This document shows positions 35,122 through 46,540 of a stretch of 64,000 nt of DNA, one piece after another; within the stretch, counting starts at the first letter, position 1, and each line of letters begins with the position of its first letter. Source of the stretch: Lunularia cruciata (lineage: Eukaryota; Streptophyta; Marchantiopsida; Lunulariales; Lunulariaceae); the NCBI GenBank assembly GCA_948567375.1, contig OX419756.1:62386333-62450332 (forward strand), given 5' to 3'. Position numbers and translations under genes: made by a program. The notes beneath the pieces are model-generated. The model ran no database searches. It saw nothing but the letters and a program-made list of their open reading frames with translations, and was not told the origin of the DNA.

Positions 35122-36154
35122 AAGAATGGGATGGATGGAATCTATGGATCACCAAATCAGTCTCCCCTAAACCATTGGGGTTTTTGTGTCCATGTGCTAC
35201 CAAAGCACCATTTCTAGCAATTAATCACTTCTTTCTTTAGCAAAGATTTTTTGAAAATAATTACCTTGTCTAATGAACCATTCATCCTTCCAATTGTAGC
35301 TTATAAAGAACATTGGACATGTTTCATGTATATGTTAAGCTAGATAGTTGATAGAATAATAATCATGACAATAATGCCCAAAGTTATCATTGGTCTACAT
35401 CAACAAATTGAGCATTTTTGGCAATTGTTAGAAAAGAGAGATTATGATGGGCAACAAGCAGTGCAACTAGAGAAAGAAGAATTTTGAGAAGGAGAAGATT
35501 GTGTCCAATTCCCATAACCAAAAGGTCTTTGAAGGCTAGAATCTACCGTGTGTAGTATAGAACTTTGTGTTTGATTGTGAATGTTACTTTGAAGTCACAA
35601 ATCTCCTAGATGATCAAAGACAAATCCTTTTAGCTTCAAGTCAATTAGATGGAGTGGCAAAATTATTGTGCAGTAAATTCAATGGAAATTTTTTGCTCAA
35701 ATTCTAACATGTAGAGACTTCAAGAGTGTGGTCATTGGGCAATTCCAAGCCGTGAAGGATGCATGTGTTCCACAAGATGAATTGCTAGAATTGATGGATC
35801 AATTCAATAGAATTTACATTTCTTAATTCCAAAACACCATGATGTTAATTCCAGAAATACAAGAAGTTAAAGGTTTGGATTGGTTTGTAAGAGGTTCAAA
35901 ATTATGCACCAAATTAGAAATAACCTTGTGAAAACTCAAACATCTCTAAGAGCCCATGCAGATGGCTAAGCATAATGATCAATTGCTACTAAGAATTGTC
36001 TTGACCTAGACCTCCACAAACCTGAAAAAAAAATCCAGCATGGGTGGATGAACCAACAGTAATGGACATTGTTGTCATCCAACAAAGACCATAGGCACAT
36101 CAAATCAAGAACATTTACAAGTAAATGGTGGTTGCTTTTATTATTGTCAAATTG
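35122..36154 (+). pseudogene. Chromovirus B3 gag, cut at the zinc knuckle by copia D2
   Basis: It begins with the GGGATGGATGGA landmark of the B gag start near 35128. The body includes QLDGVAKLL near 35640-35670, the EVKGLDWFVRGS-like block near 35866-35900, and a knuckle start near 36130-36150 (GGCFYYCQI-like). It is broken by many stops. It stops exactly where B2 stops, at CAAATTG before the copia LTR. Confidence 0.75.
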
Positions 36155-36765
36155 TGTTAAGTGTAGAGTTTGATTAATTGAGGAAATACTCTACAAATCC
36201 AATATCCTACATGAATGTTGAAGGGTCAATACAAGGCAAATCTTTGACATTAGTATAGAAGTGTATGTATGGGATAAATCTTTGAATTATGAGATTTCAT
36301 TTATGGAAGTGCACAAAAAGAAAGTTCACATCATGACTGATTTCTCTACAAATATAAATGCAAATGACATTTGCTTTATTGTGTTATAAGCATCTTTTCA
36401 AGGGCTTTCCATAAACATCAAGACCATAAAAAAAGCTCTAGAAAGAAATTGATGTCCATTTGAAGTTTGAGAAAAATGTGTCTTACGAGATTGCGAGAGC
36501 TGTAAGATTGCATGCAAGATCAACTATAGGACTTGTGGGATTCTACTATGGGACTACAAGATTCTACTATGAAAATAGCTCTTGTTGGAATGTACTCTAT
36601 AGGAAGTTGCATGAATCAATCCCACTTGCAAAACTTTGTGAGGTGACATGTATCAATTGGTTCCAAACAATCTAGGGTTAGATGCAAGATAAATTGGCAC
36701 TCCACATTCCAAAATTGGATCAGGGATGAAAAGTGCAATTGCATATAAATATTGTAGTTTTGGTC
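36155..36765 (+). repeat. Copia D2 5' LTR, 3' end deleted
   Basis: It starts TGTTAAGTGTAGAGTTTGAT after the flank AATTG. Similarity to 20139-20954 runs to about 36765, just past the TATA-like CATATAAATATTG (36742-36754). It then jumps to gag sequence near the zinc knuckle. The LTR end, primer site and gag start (about 830 bp by comparison with D1) are deleted. Confidence 0.8.
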
Positions 36766-39278
36766 AAAGTCAATGAAGAGAATTCAATCAACATGCCACA
36801 ACAAAGTACATAAAGAAATCATGTGTTGGAATTGCAATAAGCTTGGTCGCTTCAAGAATCAATATTAAAATCCACAGAAGGAAGAAAACTTAGTGACATA
36901 ACTATCAAACAAGTGGATGCACTTTTTTGTTATGTAAAGTATCTTGTAAGATCTTGGATTAAAGATTTTGGTGCATCATTTCACTCTACCCTATGTAAAG
37001 AGTTTATGCACAAATTTGTTGTAGGAAACCTTGGAAAGGTTCACCTCCCTAATGATAAATCTGTGTTTATCAAAGAAGAAGGTAATATGAAAAAGATCTC
37101 TCAAGGATCAATATGGACTTTGACAAATGTCAAATATATCCCTAGACTGAAGAGGAATTTGATTTCTGTAGGTCAACTAGATGAGGAAGGATATCAAATA
37201 TCCTTTGAAAGTGTGCAATGGAAGTTTACTAAAACAATCTGATTTTGGTATGATGATAGAAGGTTTGAACTCTATGTCATAGAAAAAAAAGAGCATTTGA
37301 TGACAATTGCTGATGCAATTTGTCCTTATATCATATGGCACCAAAGACTTGGTTATATAAGTAAGAAGTGTAAGAAGTAGTTAGTTGCAAAAGGTAAAAT
37401 CTTGGAGTTAAAACTTCATCAAATTGTCTTTTATGAACCATGTATTTTGGGAAAGCAAAAGCTAGTTACCTTCACAAAGACTACAAGTGTACCAAAGGCA
37501 AGAAAGCTAGAGTTAATGCATATAGATGTGTAAGCCCAACTTGAACTGAGTCACTTGGAGGATGTCACTACTCCATCATCTTTACAATCAAAGTTACCAA
37601 GAAGGTATGGGTTTAATTTTAAAATTAAATTGGATTTGTTTAGTGTTTTCTAGCAATGGAAATATGAGGTTGAAAACCAATCAGGTTTGAAAATCAAGTG
37701 CTTGAAATCTGACAATGGTACAAAGTATAGTAGCAATGAGTTTAGAGAGTGTTATGTGTGGGATGGGATCAAAATGATCAAAACTGTCCCTAAGACACCA
37801 CAAAAAAATGACATGACAAATACTTGAATAGAACTCTCAATGAGAGAGCTAGATGCATGACCCCACAAACAAGGTTGCCAAAATTATCTTGGGCAAATAC
37901 AGTCAACACAACTACATACCTCATAAATCAAAGACCTTTGGTCCTTTTGGGATTCAAGACCCTTGAGGAGGAATGGTTGAGAAAGAAGGTGAATCTCTTG
38001 CACTTGAGAACCTTGCATTATGTCCCATATGCAAAGATTCAAGATAGTTATAGGGACAAGCTTGATCAAAAGTCAAAGAAGTATTTCTTCACTAGATATG
38101 GTTCAGAAAACATGGATTATTGTCTTTGGAATGAAGATGATGGAAAAGTGCTCAGAAATAGATATGAACTTTTCCACAACAATGTTGTGTACAGGATAAG
38201 CTTGGATCATGTTTTAAGGCTACAAAAGAACAAGAAGAACATCAAGAAGAAGTAGTGCTAGAAGACATTTTAAAGAATGATAGTTTAGGAAATAGAAGGT
38301 TAGTAGAAACTATAGATATCATACCAGATCCAATCACACCTTTAACTGATCTGAGTAGATCTACAAGATTGTAGGAACTGGTAGAGAGGTATTCCCCATC
38401 CCTGTATTACTTACTCCAAACAAAAAATGGTGAACCTGAGTGCTACTTAGAGGCAATGTAAAAGGAGGACTCATTGTAGTGAGAGTTTGTAATGACAGAA
38501 AAGATGTCATCCTTAGAGAAGAATGAGACTTGGTCATTGACCAAGCTGCTAGAGGGAAAAAAAACATCGCATAACAAATGGGTGTACACAGTCAAAGAAG
38601 ACATGATAGAAGCAAGTGGTACAAGGCCAAACTTATGGCAAAAGGTTTTCAACAAGGCCACTCTATACCTTTGGTAACACAAAGGTAAAGACTATAATGA
38701 GATTTTCTCTCCTGTCAGATACCATCAGATTAGTCTTAAGTCTTGTGACTGTAGAGGATTTGCATCTAGAGTAGCAAGATGTATAAACAACATATTTCTA
38801 CATAGAGATCTTCAGGAGGAAGTCTATATGGCATAACTTGAGGAGAGGTTTCAAATTACTAAGAAAAGTGATATTGTTTGCAATTTAGAAAAGAGTCTCT
38901 ATGGTTTGAAACAAGGTCATGTAAATTGGTACTTGAAAGTTGATGGCTATATGACCAACAATGGTTACAACCATATGCAGAATGGATCATTGCTGTTGTA
39001 TTAAGTCATTTGTTGATTCATACATCATCTTGCTACTTTATGTTGATGATATATTGGTTGTTGCATCCAACATGAGGGAAATCAACTAGCTTAAGTTTTA
39101 ATTAAGTGATGCATTTGAGATGAAAGACCTAGGTCCTTCACAACATATACATGGAATGAAGATTTAGCAAATACAAATTTGCTTGTACTTTGAAGTTATC
39201 TCAAGAGAAAAACATCAAGAAGTGGATGGACAAATTTGGTTTATAAAGTGCTACAATTTGAACTACTCCCTTGGGAGG
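36766..39278 (+). pseudogene. Copia D2 gag end, protease, integrase and RT
   Basis: A gag knuckle relic (SCVGIAISLVASRIN, frame-shifted) is near 36825-36865. Protease at 36913-37242 has the active site as Asp-Phe-Gly-Ala instead of Asp-Ser-Gly-Ala, then WTLTNVKYIPRLKRNLISVG and QLDEEGYQISFE. Pre-integrase is at 37320-37540 (WHQRLGYISKK, CILGKQKLVTF). The integrase end and linker are open for 143 codons (37824-38255), with LRTLHYVPYAKIQDSYRDKL, KYFFTRYGSENMDYCLW and NEDDGKVLRN. RT from 38490 keeps an intact LLLYVDDILVV near 39030-39070. It ends at the palindromic insert; RNase H and the 3' LTR are absent. Confidence 0.85.
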
Positions 39279-39348
39279 TCACTTCAGGCCGGCACTTGAA
39301 GTGACGTTAATGATATGAAGTGACACTTTAGGCCAGCGCTTGAAGTAA
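39279..39348. repeat. 70-bp double-palindrome insert in copia D2
   Basis: It contains TCACTTCA and TGAAGTGA arms around GGCCGGCACT (39279-39304). A second, less perfect half-copy follows (ACTTTAGGCCAGCGCTTGAA, 39325-39344). The same insert lies at the same copia codon at 58709-58779. It replaces RNase H sequence. Confidence 0.7.
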
Positions 39349-39602
39349 ATATTCTTGGAGTTAACTGGGAAGCTTCTCAAGAAACTTCCTTCTTGAAGTT
39401 GCCTACTTGGCGTGCAAGCTAAGCTAGTTAGAAGCTTCTAGAAGCTTCCTTCTAGAAACTACTTACTTGGGGTGCAAGCTAAACTAGTGGGAAGCTTCCC
39501 AAGAAGCTTTCTAGATACTTCTAGGATATTCTAGGCTAATTTGGCCTATTCACAACTTTTTTAGCCTTGACTAACTTCATTGCTAAACTCCATATTGTCA
39601 CA
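39349..39602 (-). repeat. Chromovirus B5 3' LTR, truncated
   Basis: On minus it starts TGTGACAATATGGAGTTTAG at 39602, right after the polypurine tract AATAGTGGGGGAATA. It runs to about 39349, where copia D2 begins; the U5 end is missing. It contains the best heat-shock-element match in the window, four alternating units GAAnnTTCnnGAAnnTTC at 39431-39448. Confidence 0.8.
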
Positions 39603-41082
39603 TATTCCCCCACTATTAGTTGGTGACGTCCTTGTCGCCATTGAAGCTTCAAACTCCTAGATGGCCGTTTGTGCATTCTTGAGATGAGATAGAGGCTCCC
39701 AAGTGGCATCATGAAGGGGATAGCCCTTCCAAAGGACCTTGTACTCTATATGTTGCCGACGGTGGCATTGGATGTGGCAATGTGCAAGTATACAATCATA
39801 TTTATACTCCTCATGATCATGGATAGGGATGGGAGGAGGAAGAGGAGGAGGTTAGACACAAGAGGAAAAAGAAGATGGATTAGGAACAAAGAGTTTTAAC
39901 TTGGAAACATGGAAGAAAGAGTGGATGCACATATGACAAGGCAAGGCAAGTTGTTAAGCAACAAGAGAGATGATTTAGGTGACATCAAAGGGTCCTATCT
40001 AATTAGGGGTGAGTTTACAAACTTGGGTACCAAGTGGGAAGGGTAGGTTACTAGAGGAGAGCATGACTTTGTCACCAAATTGAAAGGTGAGATCATGATG
40101 ATGGTTGTCTACATATTGTTTTCGATGATTTTGAGCAACAAGGAGATGAGTATTGGTAGTTGTTCCTGATCTTGAGTAGAGTAATTCCTTTTTGCTATAT
40201 TTAGTTTACAAGACACAAAAGGCAATGGGATGGAATCCATTTGTGAATTCCTATTGCAAAATGACTCCAATTGCAAAGTTCAAAGCATCAAAATCAACCA
40301 CACATGGTAGTTGAGGATCATATGGTTGAAGAATTGGTCTTAAAGACACCATATATTTCAAATTCTGGAATGCTTCTTCATGCTTGTTTGTCCATTGAAA
40401 GATTAAGTTCTTCTCCAAGAGATTGGTCAATGATGCGGCCACATGAGCATAGTAGTGGATGAACCATCGGCAAAAACTAGCAAATCCATTAAATGCTTGT
40501 ACTTCAATTACATCCTTTGGAGTAGGCCAATCAACAATTGCCTTCATTTTCTCCTCTTCCATTTTGATCCTCTCCGATGAGATCTTGTGACCCAAGAAGA
40601 TAACTTCCTTTTGGCAAAAGGCACATTTTGACTTCTTGCAATAAAACTTCCATTGTTATAGTCATCGTAGGACTTCTTGCACGTGCTTCACATATTTTGC
40701 CTCTGTTTTTATATAGATATTATCTAAGAATACCACCACATACTGATCTAACAGTCTATCCAATGCCCAATGCATCTGATCCATGAAGATTGTTGGAGCA
40801 TTAGTGAGCCCAAAAGGTAGAACTCTTCACTCAAAATGCCCATACCTTGTGTGAAAGGTAGTCTTTTGCACATCCTCCTTATGAATGTAGATTTGCCAAT
40901 AGTCATTGCAAAGATCCAACTTGGAGAAGTATCATGCTCCACTCAATTGATCAAGCAAGTCATCAATTCAAGGCAAAGAGTGTGCATTCTTCACTATCTA
41001 TTTATTGAGCCCACGGTAATCAATACAGAAATGAAGTCCTCCATCCTTCTTTGGAACAAATAGTACCAGTACTCTCCAAGGA
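39603..41082 (-). pseudogene. Chromovirus B5 pol: RT, integrase tail and chromodomain
   Basis: Reading minus from 41082: the RT block LLDQLSG, then YGHFE, LPFGLTNAPTIFMDQMHWAL. The catalytic box is FLDN (family FLDD) near 40720-40735. KISSERIKMEEEKMKAIVDW and VQAFNGFASFCRWF are in the open frame 40595-40251. RNase H starts and is then deleted into the integrase tail (LVAQNHRKQYVD, GDKVMLSS). Last comes a chromodomain near 39800-39680 with EYKYD, YKVLWKGYPLHDATWEPLSH and LKNA. The chromodomain reads chromatin marks and steers insertion in chromoviruses. The integrase core is missing. Confidence 0.85.
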
Positions 41083-41492
41083 TGTAATTGTATGGAGTTT
41101 AGCGATGTAGCTAGTGAGGCTAACAAAGTACGGAATAAGCCAAATTAGCCTAGAATATTCCAAAAGCATCTAGGAAGTTTCTTGGGAAGCTTCTCAACTA
41201 GTTAACTTGCGCCTCAAGCAAGTAACTTCTAGAAGCTTCTAACTAGCTTAGCTTGCATGCCAAGTAGGCAGCTTTTAGAAGGAAGCTTCTTGAGAAGCTT
41301 CCTAGTTAACTTGGCTTGCACTCTAAGAAAGCGGCTCAAGGAAGCTTCTTGAGAAGCTTCTCAAGGGCCTTGTATGCTACCTATAAATACCAAAGCCAAA
41401 GCTCATGCTAGGCATTTGGAGTTTCACTCATTCAAGTGTCCCAATGTGAGTTTCCATTCTCCTATTTCTCTCCTTGGATTTGGTCTTTTACA
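41083..41492 (+). repeat. B6 5' LTR with heat-shock-element-like motifs
   Basis: U3 holds GAATATTCC (41152-41160), TTCTAGAAGCTTC (41227-41239) and several GAAGCTTC palindromes up to 41370. The TATA box CTATAAATA is at 41391-41399, so transcription would start about 30 bases later, near 41425. It ends TCTTTTACA. The layout of palindromes just upstream of TATA is what heat-inducible plant promoters show. Confidence 0.9.
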
Positions 41493-41506
41493 TTGGTATC
41501 AGAGCA
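41493..41506 (+). other. B6 primer-binding site, Met-tRNA type
   Basis: TTGGTATCAGAGCA directly after the LTR holds TGGTATCAGAGC, the sequence commonly used for minus-strand priming by initiator Met tRNA in plant LTR elements. It is undecayed. Confidence 0.9.
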
Positions 41507-42785
41507 GGAATGGGATGGATAGAATTTACGGACCACCAAATCCACTTCCACCAAACCATTGGGATTTTTGCATCCAAGTACTACCCAAGCATTGTTTTAC
41601 ACAATTCATCACCTCGCAAGATTTTCTACATATGATCACAATATTTGAGGAACCCTTGGTGTTTCCGGTTGTAATTTATGGAGAATGGTGGACGTGTTGT
41701 TTCTATGTGTTAATAAATTAGATGGATTGGGAGTGGTATGATAGAGTAGCAATCATGGTGGCAATACCCAATGTTATCCTTGCTATGCAGCAACAAATTG
41801 AGCACCTTACTCGATTGTTGGATGAATGAGATCTTTGATGACAAGAGCAGGTGGAGAGAGTACCAATTCAAGAAGGAAAAGATTGGATCAGATTCCCCAA
41901 AACCCAAGGTATTTAAAGGCAAGAATCTTCCGGGTGCAGTGGAGAATTTTGTGTTTGATTGTGAACATTATTTTGAAGCTACCAATCTACAAGACAAGCA
42001 AAAATAGATTATTTTGGCTTCTAGCCAATTGGATGGAGTAGCAAAACTATGGTGGAGATTCCAGGTAGAGCGAGCTGAATGAAAATTTATTGCACCAATC
42101 TTGACATGGGCAGAATTCAAGAGCACAATAATGAGTTGGTTCCAAGCTATAAATGCCACACAAGCTGCATGGGATAAGTTAACAGAGTTGAAATAGATTG
42201 GCTCTGTAAGAAGTTACATCATGCAATTCCAAAACACCATCATGCAAATTTCAGATATATTGGAAGGTGAAGCTCTAGATCAATTTGTGAGGGGCTTGAA
42301 GGCGAGAACCAAATTAGAGGTAACCACGCAAGAGCCATAACACTTGGAGGAAGCCATGCGGTTGGCAAAACATTTTGATTCCTTGGTGGCAACAACTTGG
42401 TCTTGACCTCAACCTCCACAGAGCCTACCAATACACTACACACAAATAGAGGAGCCAGCACCAATGGAGATTGATGCCATTTAACAAAGACCACTTGGCA
42501 TGGTAGATAGAGAGAAATTGTGACAAAATGGTGGTTGTTTTTATTGTTGCCAATTGAGGCATCACATTGCTGAATGTCCACTCAAGAATGGACGACCTCA
42601 ACAAGTTGCCCAGGTGGAGGTTGTGGAATGGAATGATAAGGGGAACAAGGAATCTCAATAGGATATTTTGAGCTGCCTACTGGGAGCTTGATTAGTTCCA
42701 ATGGGATTGAAGGCTTGACCTATCCAAGTTTGGTTCATTTGCAAGGTACGATATCTAATCAGGGTTGTAGGATTTTGGTAAGATG
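41507..42785 (+). pseudogene. B6 gag
   Basis: The start region is near 41515 (MDRIYGPPNPLPPNHW, inside the open frame 41374-41721). It is followed by EQLTRLLDE-type coil sequence near 41795-41825, the GKNLPGAVENFVFDCEHYFE block at 41920-41980, SQLDGVAKLWWRF near 42020-42060, and EGEALDQFVRGLKARTKLEV near 42265-42325. A CCHC zinc knuckle lies near 42530-42580 (CFYCCQLRHHIAECPLKNG), in which Gly is replaced by Arg. The knuckle carries the copia target without an insertion. Stops interrupt it at several points. Confidence 0.8.
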
Positions 42786-43991
42786 TTTGGGACTTTGTCC
42801 AATTGTGTGAGAGTTGTCAATGTAACAAGGCCAATAACCAGAAGCCGAGTGGACTCCTTCAGCCACTTCCCATTCCAGCTACTCATTGGGAACATGTGAG
42901 CTTAGATCTCATCACCTCCTTACCCAAGACACAACAAGATCACATAGCAATTGTGGTGTTTGTGAATAAGCTTAGTAAGCAAATCCATTTGGCATCAATG
43001 GTTGATATTGTGGATGCTCCAACCTTGGTGCAACTCTACTTCAATAATGCCTTCAAACATCATGGGATACCACGTGTACTCATCTCCGACCGTAGTCCTT
43101 GCTTCACTGGAAAGTTTAGGCAAGCACTCTTCCAACTACTTGGCACCAAGCTTGCTTTATCCATAGCCTATCATCCTCAAACTAATGGACAAACTGAACG
43201 TGCAAATTGCACCTTGTAAGATATGCTTTGTGCCTTTGTCAACATTCACCATGCCAATTGGGATCAATGTCTTGTAGCTACGGAGTTTGTATACAATAAT
43301 TCTAAATAGGCAAGCACAGGATTCTCTCCTTTCTTTCTCAATTTTGGCCAAGATCTGCTTGTCTTAGATTCTCTTCTTGCTCCTCCTTCATCTCAAGTTC
43401 CTGGTACTTCAACCCTCTTGACCACCATCTCCGAATCTCTCCAACAAGCCAAATCTCACCTCCTTGTTGCTCAGAATCATCAAAAACAATATGTGGACCA
43501 TCATCATCGTGATCTCACCTTTGAAGTTGGCGATAAAGTTATGTTTTCCTCTAGCAATCTACCCCTCCTACTTGATACCCAAGTTTGTAAACTTTCCTCT
43601 AATTGGATAGGACCTTTTGATGTCACCCAAATTGTCTCTCTTGTTGTTTATCGACTTGCTTTGCCTCCTCATATGCGCATCCATCCTATATTTCATGTTT
43701 CTAAGTTGAAATCCTTTGAATCCCTCTTCTTTCTCATCTCAAGTCCAGCCTCCTCCTCCTTGAATCCCTATCAATGATCATGAGGAGTACAAAGTTGATC
43801 ATATCCTTGCACATCACCACATCCGACAAGGATGCCGCCAACATACATAGTACAAGGTCCTTTGGAAAGGGTATCTTCTTCATGATGCCACATAGGAACC
43901 TCTTTCTGACCTCTAGAATGCACAGACAATCATATAGGAGTTTGAAGCTTCAATAGTGACAAGGATGCCACCAACTAGCAGCATGGGAATA
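42786..43991 (+). pseudogene. B6 integrase and chromodomain
   Basis: It starts inside the integrase zinc finger at CESCQCNKA (42803 frame, 138 codons). The catalytic core shows the second Asp in VLISDRSPCFTG and the Glu side in AYHPQTNGQTERAN. The first catalytic Asp sits in SLDLITSLP. After a stop near 43219 it continues through FVYNNSK and GFSPFFLNFG, then the open frame 43418-43777 with GDKVMFSSSNLPLLLDTQVC and NWIGPFDVTQI (GPF motif). A broken chromodomain follows at 43790-43930 (YKVLWKGYLLHDAT in another frame). The tail runs to 43991, next to the 3' LTR. Confidence 0.85.
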
Positions 43992-44406
43992 TGTAATAGT
44001 ATGGAGTTTAGCGATGTAGCTTATAAGACTAACAAAGTAGAGAATAAGCCAAATTAGCCTAGAATATTCTGAAAGCATCTAAGAAGCTTCTTGGGAAGTT
44101 TCCCAACTAGTTAACTTGCACCCCAAGCAGGTAGCTTCTAGAAGGAAGCTTCTAACTAGCTTAGCTTGCATGCCAAGTAGGCGGCTTCTAGAAGGAAGCT
44201 TCTTGAGAAGCTTCATAGTTAATTTGGCTTGCACTCTAAAAAAGCAACTCAAGGAAGCTTCTTGAGAAGCTTCTCAAGGGCCTTGTATGCTACCTATAAA
44301 TACCAAAGCCAAAGCTCATGCTAGGAATTTGGAGTTTTCCCTCATTCAAGTGTCCCAATGTGAGTTTCCATTCTCCTATTTCTCTCCCCGGATTTGGTCT
44401 TTTACA
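43992..44406 (+). repeat. B6 3' LTR with heat-shock-element-like motifs
   Basis: It matches 41083-41492. TTCTAGAA at 44127-44134, several GAAGCTTC palindromes and the TATA box TATAAATA (44295-44302) are kept. Relative to the 5' LTR it has a 4-bp insertion where TTCTAGAAGCTTC becomes TTCTAGAAGGAAGCTTC, which breaks the unit spacing. It ends TCTTTTACA. Confidence 0.9.
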
Positions 44407-46540
44407 AATGAGGTGTACTTTGTCATATAAAATCCTTCTCCAACAACTTTGTAAGTGTTGTTTGCAACTCCTCCAACTCCTTTGATGAGAGCTGATAGAT
44501 TGGTCTACTCACTAGAGTACTCCCTAGTACTAACTCAATCTTGAAGAGCTTACCACAATTTGAGGGCAATCTCTTTGGCAGATCATTCAAAAACATGTCT
44601 GTGAAATCCTAAATTATGTGATCAACCATTGCTTGATGAGGCTCTTGACTCTCCTTAGATTCTCCTTGTGCAATTGGCTTGGTCCACATTGCAAAAATAG
44701 ACTTATCTTCCTCCAAAGGTTGCTCTATAGTTGCTTCACTGAGAAACTTTCCATCTAAGGACTTATCTTCCTCCATGGCTTGCTCTAGGGCTATTTCCTG
44801 ACAAACTTCCCATCTTATGACTTCTCTTCCTTCAAAGCTTACTCTATGGCTGCTTTCTTTACAAAATTCCCATCTTGTGGCTTCTCTCCTTCTAAAGCTT
44901 GCTCTATTGTTGCTTTCCTTTCAAACTTCCCATCTTAGGACTAACTATACTTATGTATCTTACTCAAAGGTGCCAGACAACCTAATAAAAAATTCCTTCC
45001 TTGGTGTTGTACTTGAATTTGTTGTCGTGTCCAATCAAATTGAACCTTATGATGTTCAAGGTAGTCCTAGAATGACATCATAGTCTAGAGGTGCCATTAC
45101 AAACCTCATACACTCCAAATACTCCTTCCCAATCTTGAAGGTAACATGATACAAAGTATGGAATGCAAAACCCTTTCTACCATCCACCATCATCAATCTG
45201 CTTCCAATTATTGGTTTGATAAGAATACCCAATTCCTTTGCTAATTGCATAGATATGCAATTCTTGGAACTTCTAGAATCAACCAGAATCTTACAACCAC
45301 AATCAAATATCATACCTTGCAAGTGAAGCAAACTAGCATAGATGAAGCCTTCAATCCCATTAGAACAAATAAAGTTCCCAATAGGCGGCTCCAAATCTCA
45401 TATTGTGATTCCTCATTTCCTTGATCATTCTGCTCCGCAAATTCCATTTGGGCAACTTGTTGAGGTCACTCATTCTTGAGTGAACACTCTACAATGTAGT
45501 GTCCAATTTGGCAACAATAGAAACATCAATCATTTTTTTGTAATCTTCCACGATCTATTGTGCCAAGTGGTCTTTGCTAGATGGCATTGATCACCATTGG
45601 TATTAGGTCCTCCACCTGTGTGTTGTGTGTAGATTGGTTTGGGGAAGGCCGAGGTTGAGGCCAAGTTGTTGCAACCAAGGAATCAGAGCGTTTAGCAAAC
45701 TGCATGGCTTCTTCCAAGTCTTTGGGCTCACACATAGTCACTTCCAGTCTGGTGCAAGAATTCAAGCCTCTCACAAACCAATCTAGAGCTTCTCCATCTA
45801 GTATATCCAAAATTTGCATAATGGTGTTCTAGAATTGAGTGATATAGCTTCTTACCAAGCCAATCTGCTTCAATTTTGCCAACTTATCTTGTGCGGCCCG
45901 TGTGGCATCTATAGCTTGGAACTGTCCAATTATTGCACTCTAGAATTCTTCCCATATCAAGATTGGCATGAAAAATTGCCACTCAACTTGTTCCACTCTG
46001 AATCACCACCATAATTTAGCCACTCCATCCAATTGGCTTGAAGCCAATAGAATTTGTCTCCATTCATCTTGAAGGTTTGGTGCTTCAAAGTAACAAACAC
46101 AAACAAACATAAAATTTTCCACTACACCTAAAAGGTTATTGCTTTCAAACACCTTAGGCTGCAGAAATTGGATTTGCTCTCCTCCTTCTTGTATTGGTAC
46201 TCTCTCTACTTGCTCTTGTTTATGACAGTCTCGTTCATCCAACAATTGAGTAAGGTGCTCAATTTGTTGGTACATAGCAAAGATAAAGTTAAGCATCACC
46301 GCCATGGCTTCTACTGTATCACAATTTCCTAATTTACTTAATTTATTAACACAAAGATGAAATACATCCACCATTCTCCATAAGTTCAATCACAAGCACC
46401 AAGGGGTCCTTAGACAAGGTGATCATATGCAAAAAATCCTATCCAAAGTGTGAGGTGATGAATTGTGTGAAATGGTGCTTGGGTAGTACTTGGACAAAAA
46501 ATTCCTAATTGTTTAGTGGAAGTGGATTTGGTGGTCCAAT
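44407..46540 (-). pseudogene. Chromovirus B5 gag and protease
   Basis: Reading minus from 46540, gag begins at the GGACCACCAAATCCACTTCC landmark. The open frame 46389-46003 (128 aa) contains QQIEHLTQLLDERDCHKQEQ and SSQLDGVAKLWW. The frame 45819-45577 has LDGEALDWFVRGLNSCTRLE. A full CCHC knuckle is near 45530-45478 with the copia target unoccupied (CCAAATTGGACAC). Protease at 45394-45056 shows VDSRSSKNCIS where Asp-Ser-Gly is expected, then LDYDVILGLP. The linker to RT runs to 44407, where B6 is inserted. The 5' LTR is missing; gag abuts family E. Confidence 0.85.

Larger units (their letters stand above)
41083..44406 (+). mobile_element. Chromovirus B6: two-LTR deletion derivative nested in B5
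   Basis: The LTRs at 41083-41492 and 43992-44406 end in TGT/ACA. The flanks AAGGA (41078-41082) and AATGA (44407-44411) form a 5-bp target duplication with one mismatch, and joining them restores the B5 RT reading direction on the opposite strand. A hand count gives about 30 substitutions between the LTRs, roughly 93% identity. The interior keeps gag and integrase-chromodomain but lacks most of protease, RT and RNase H (fusion near 42785). It is the youngest-looking B insertion and non-autonomous. Confidence 0.9.
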
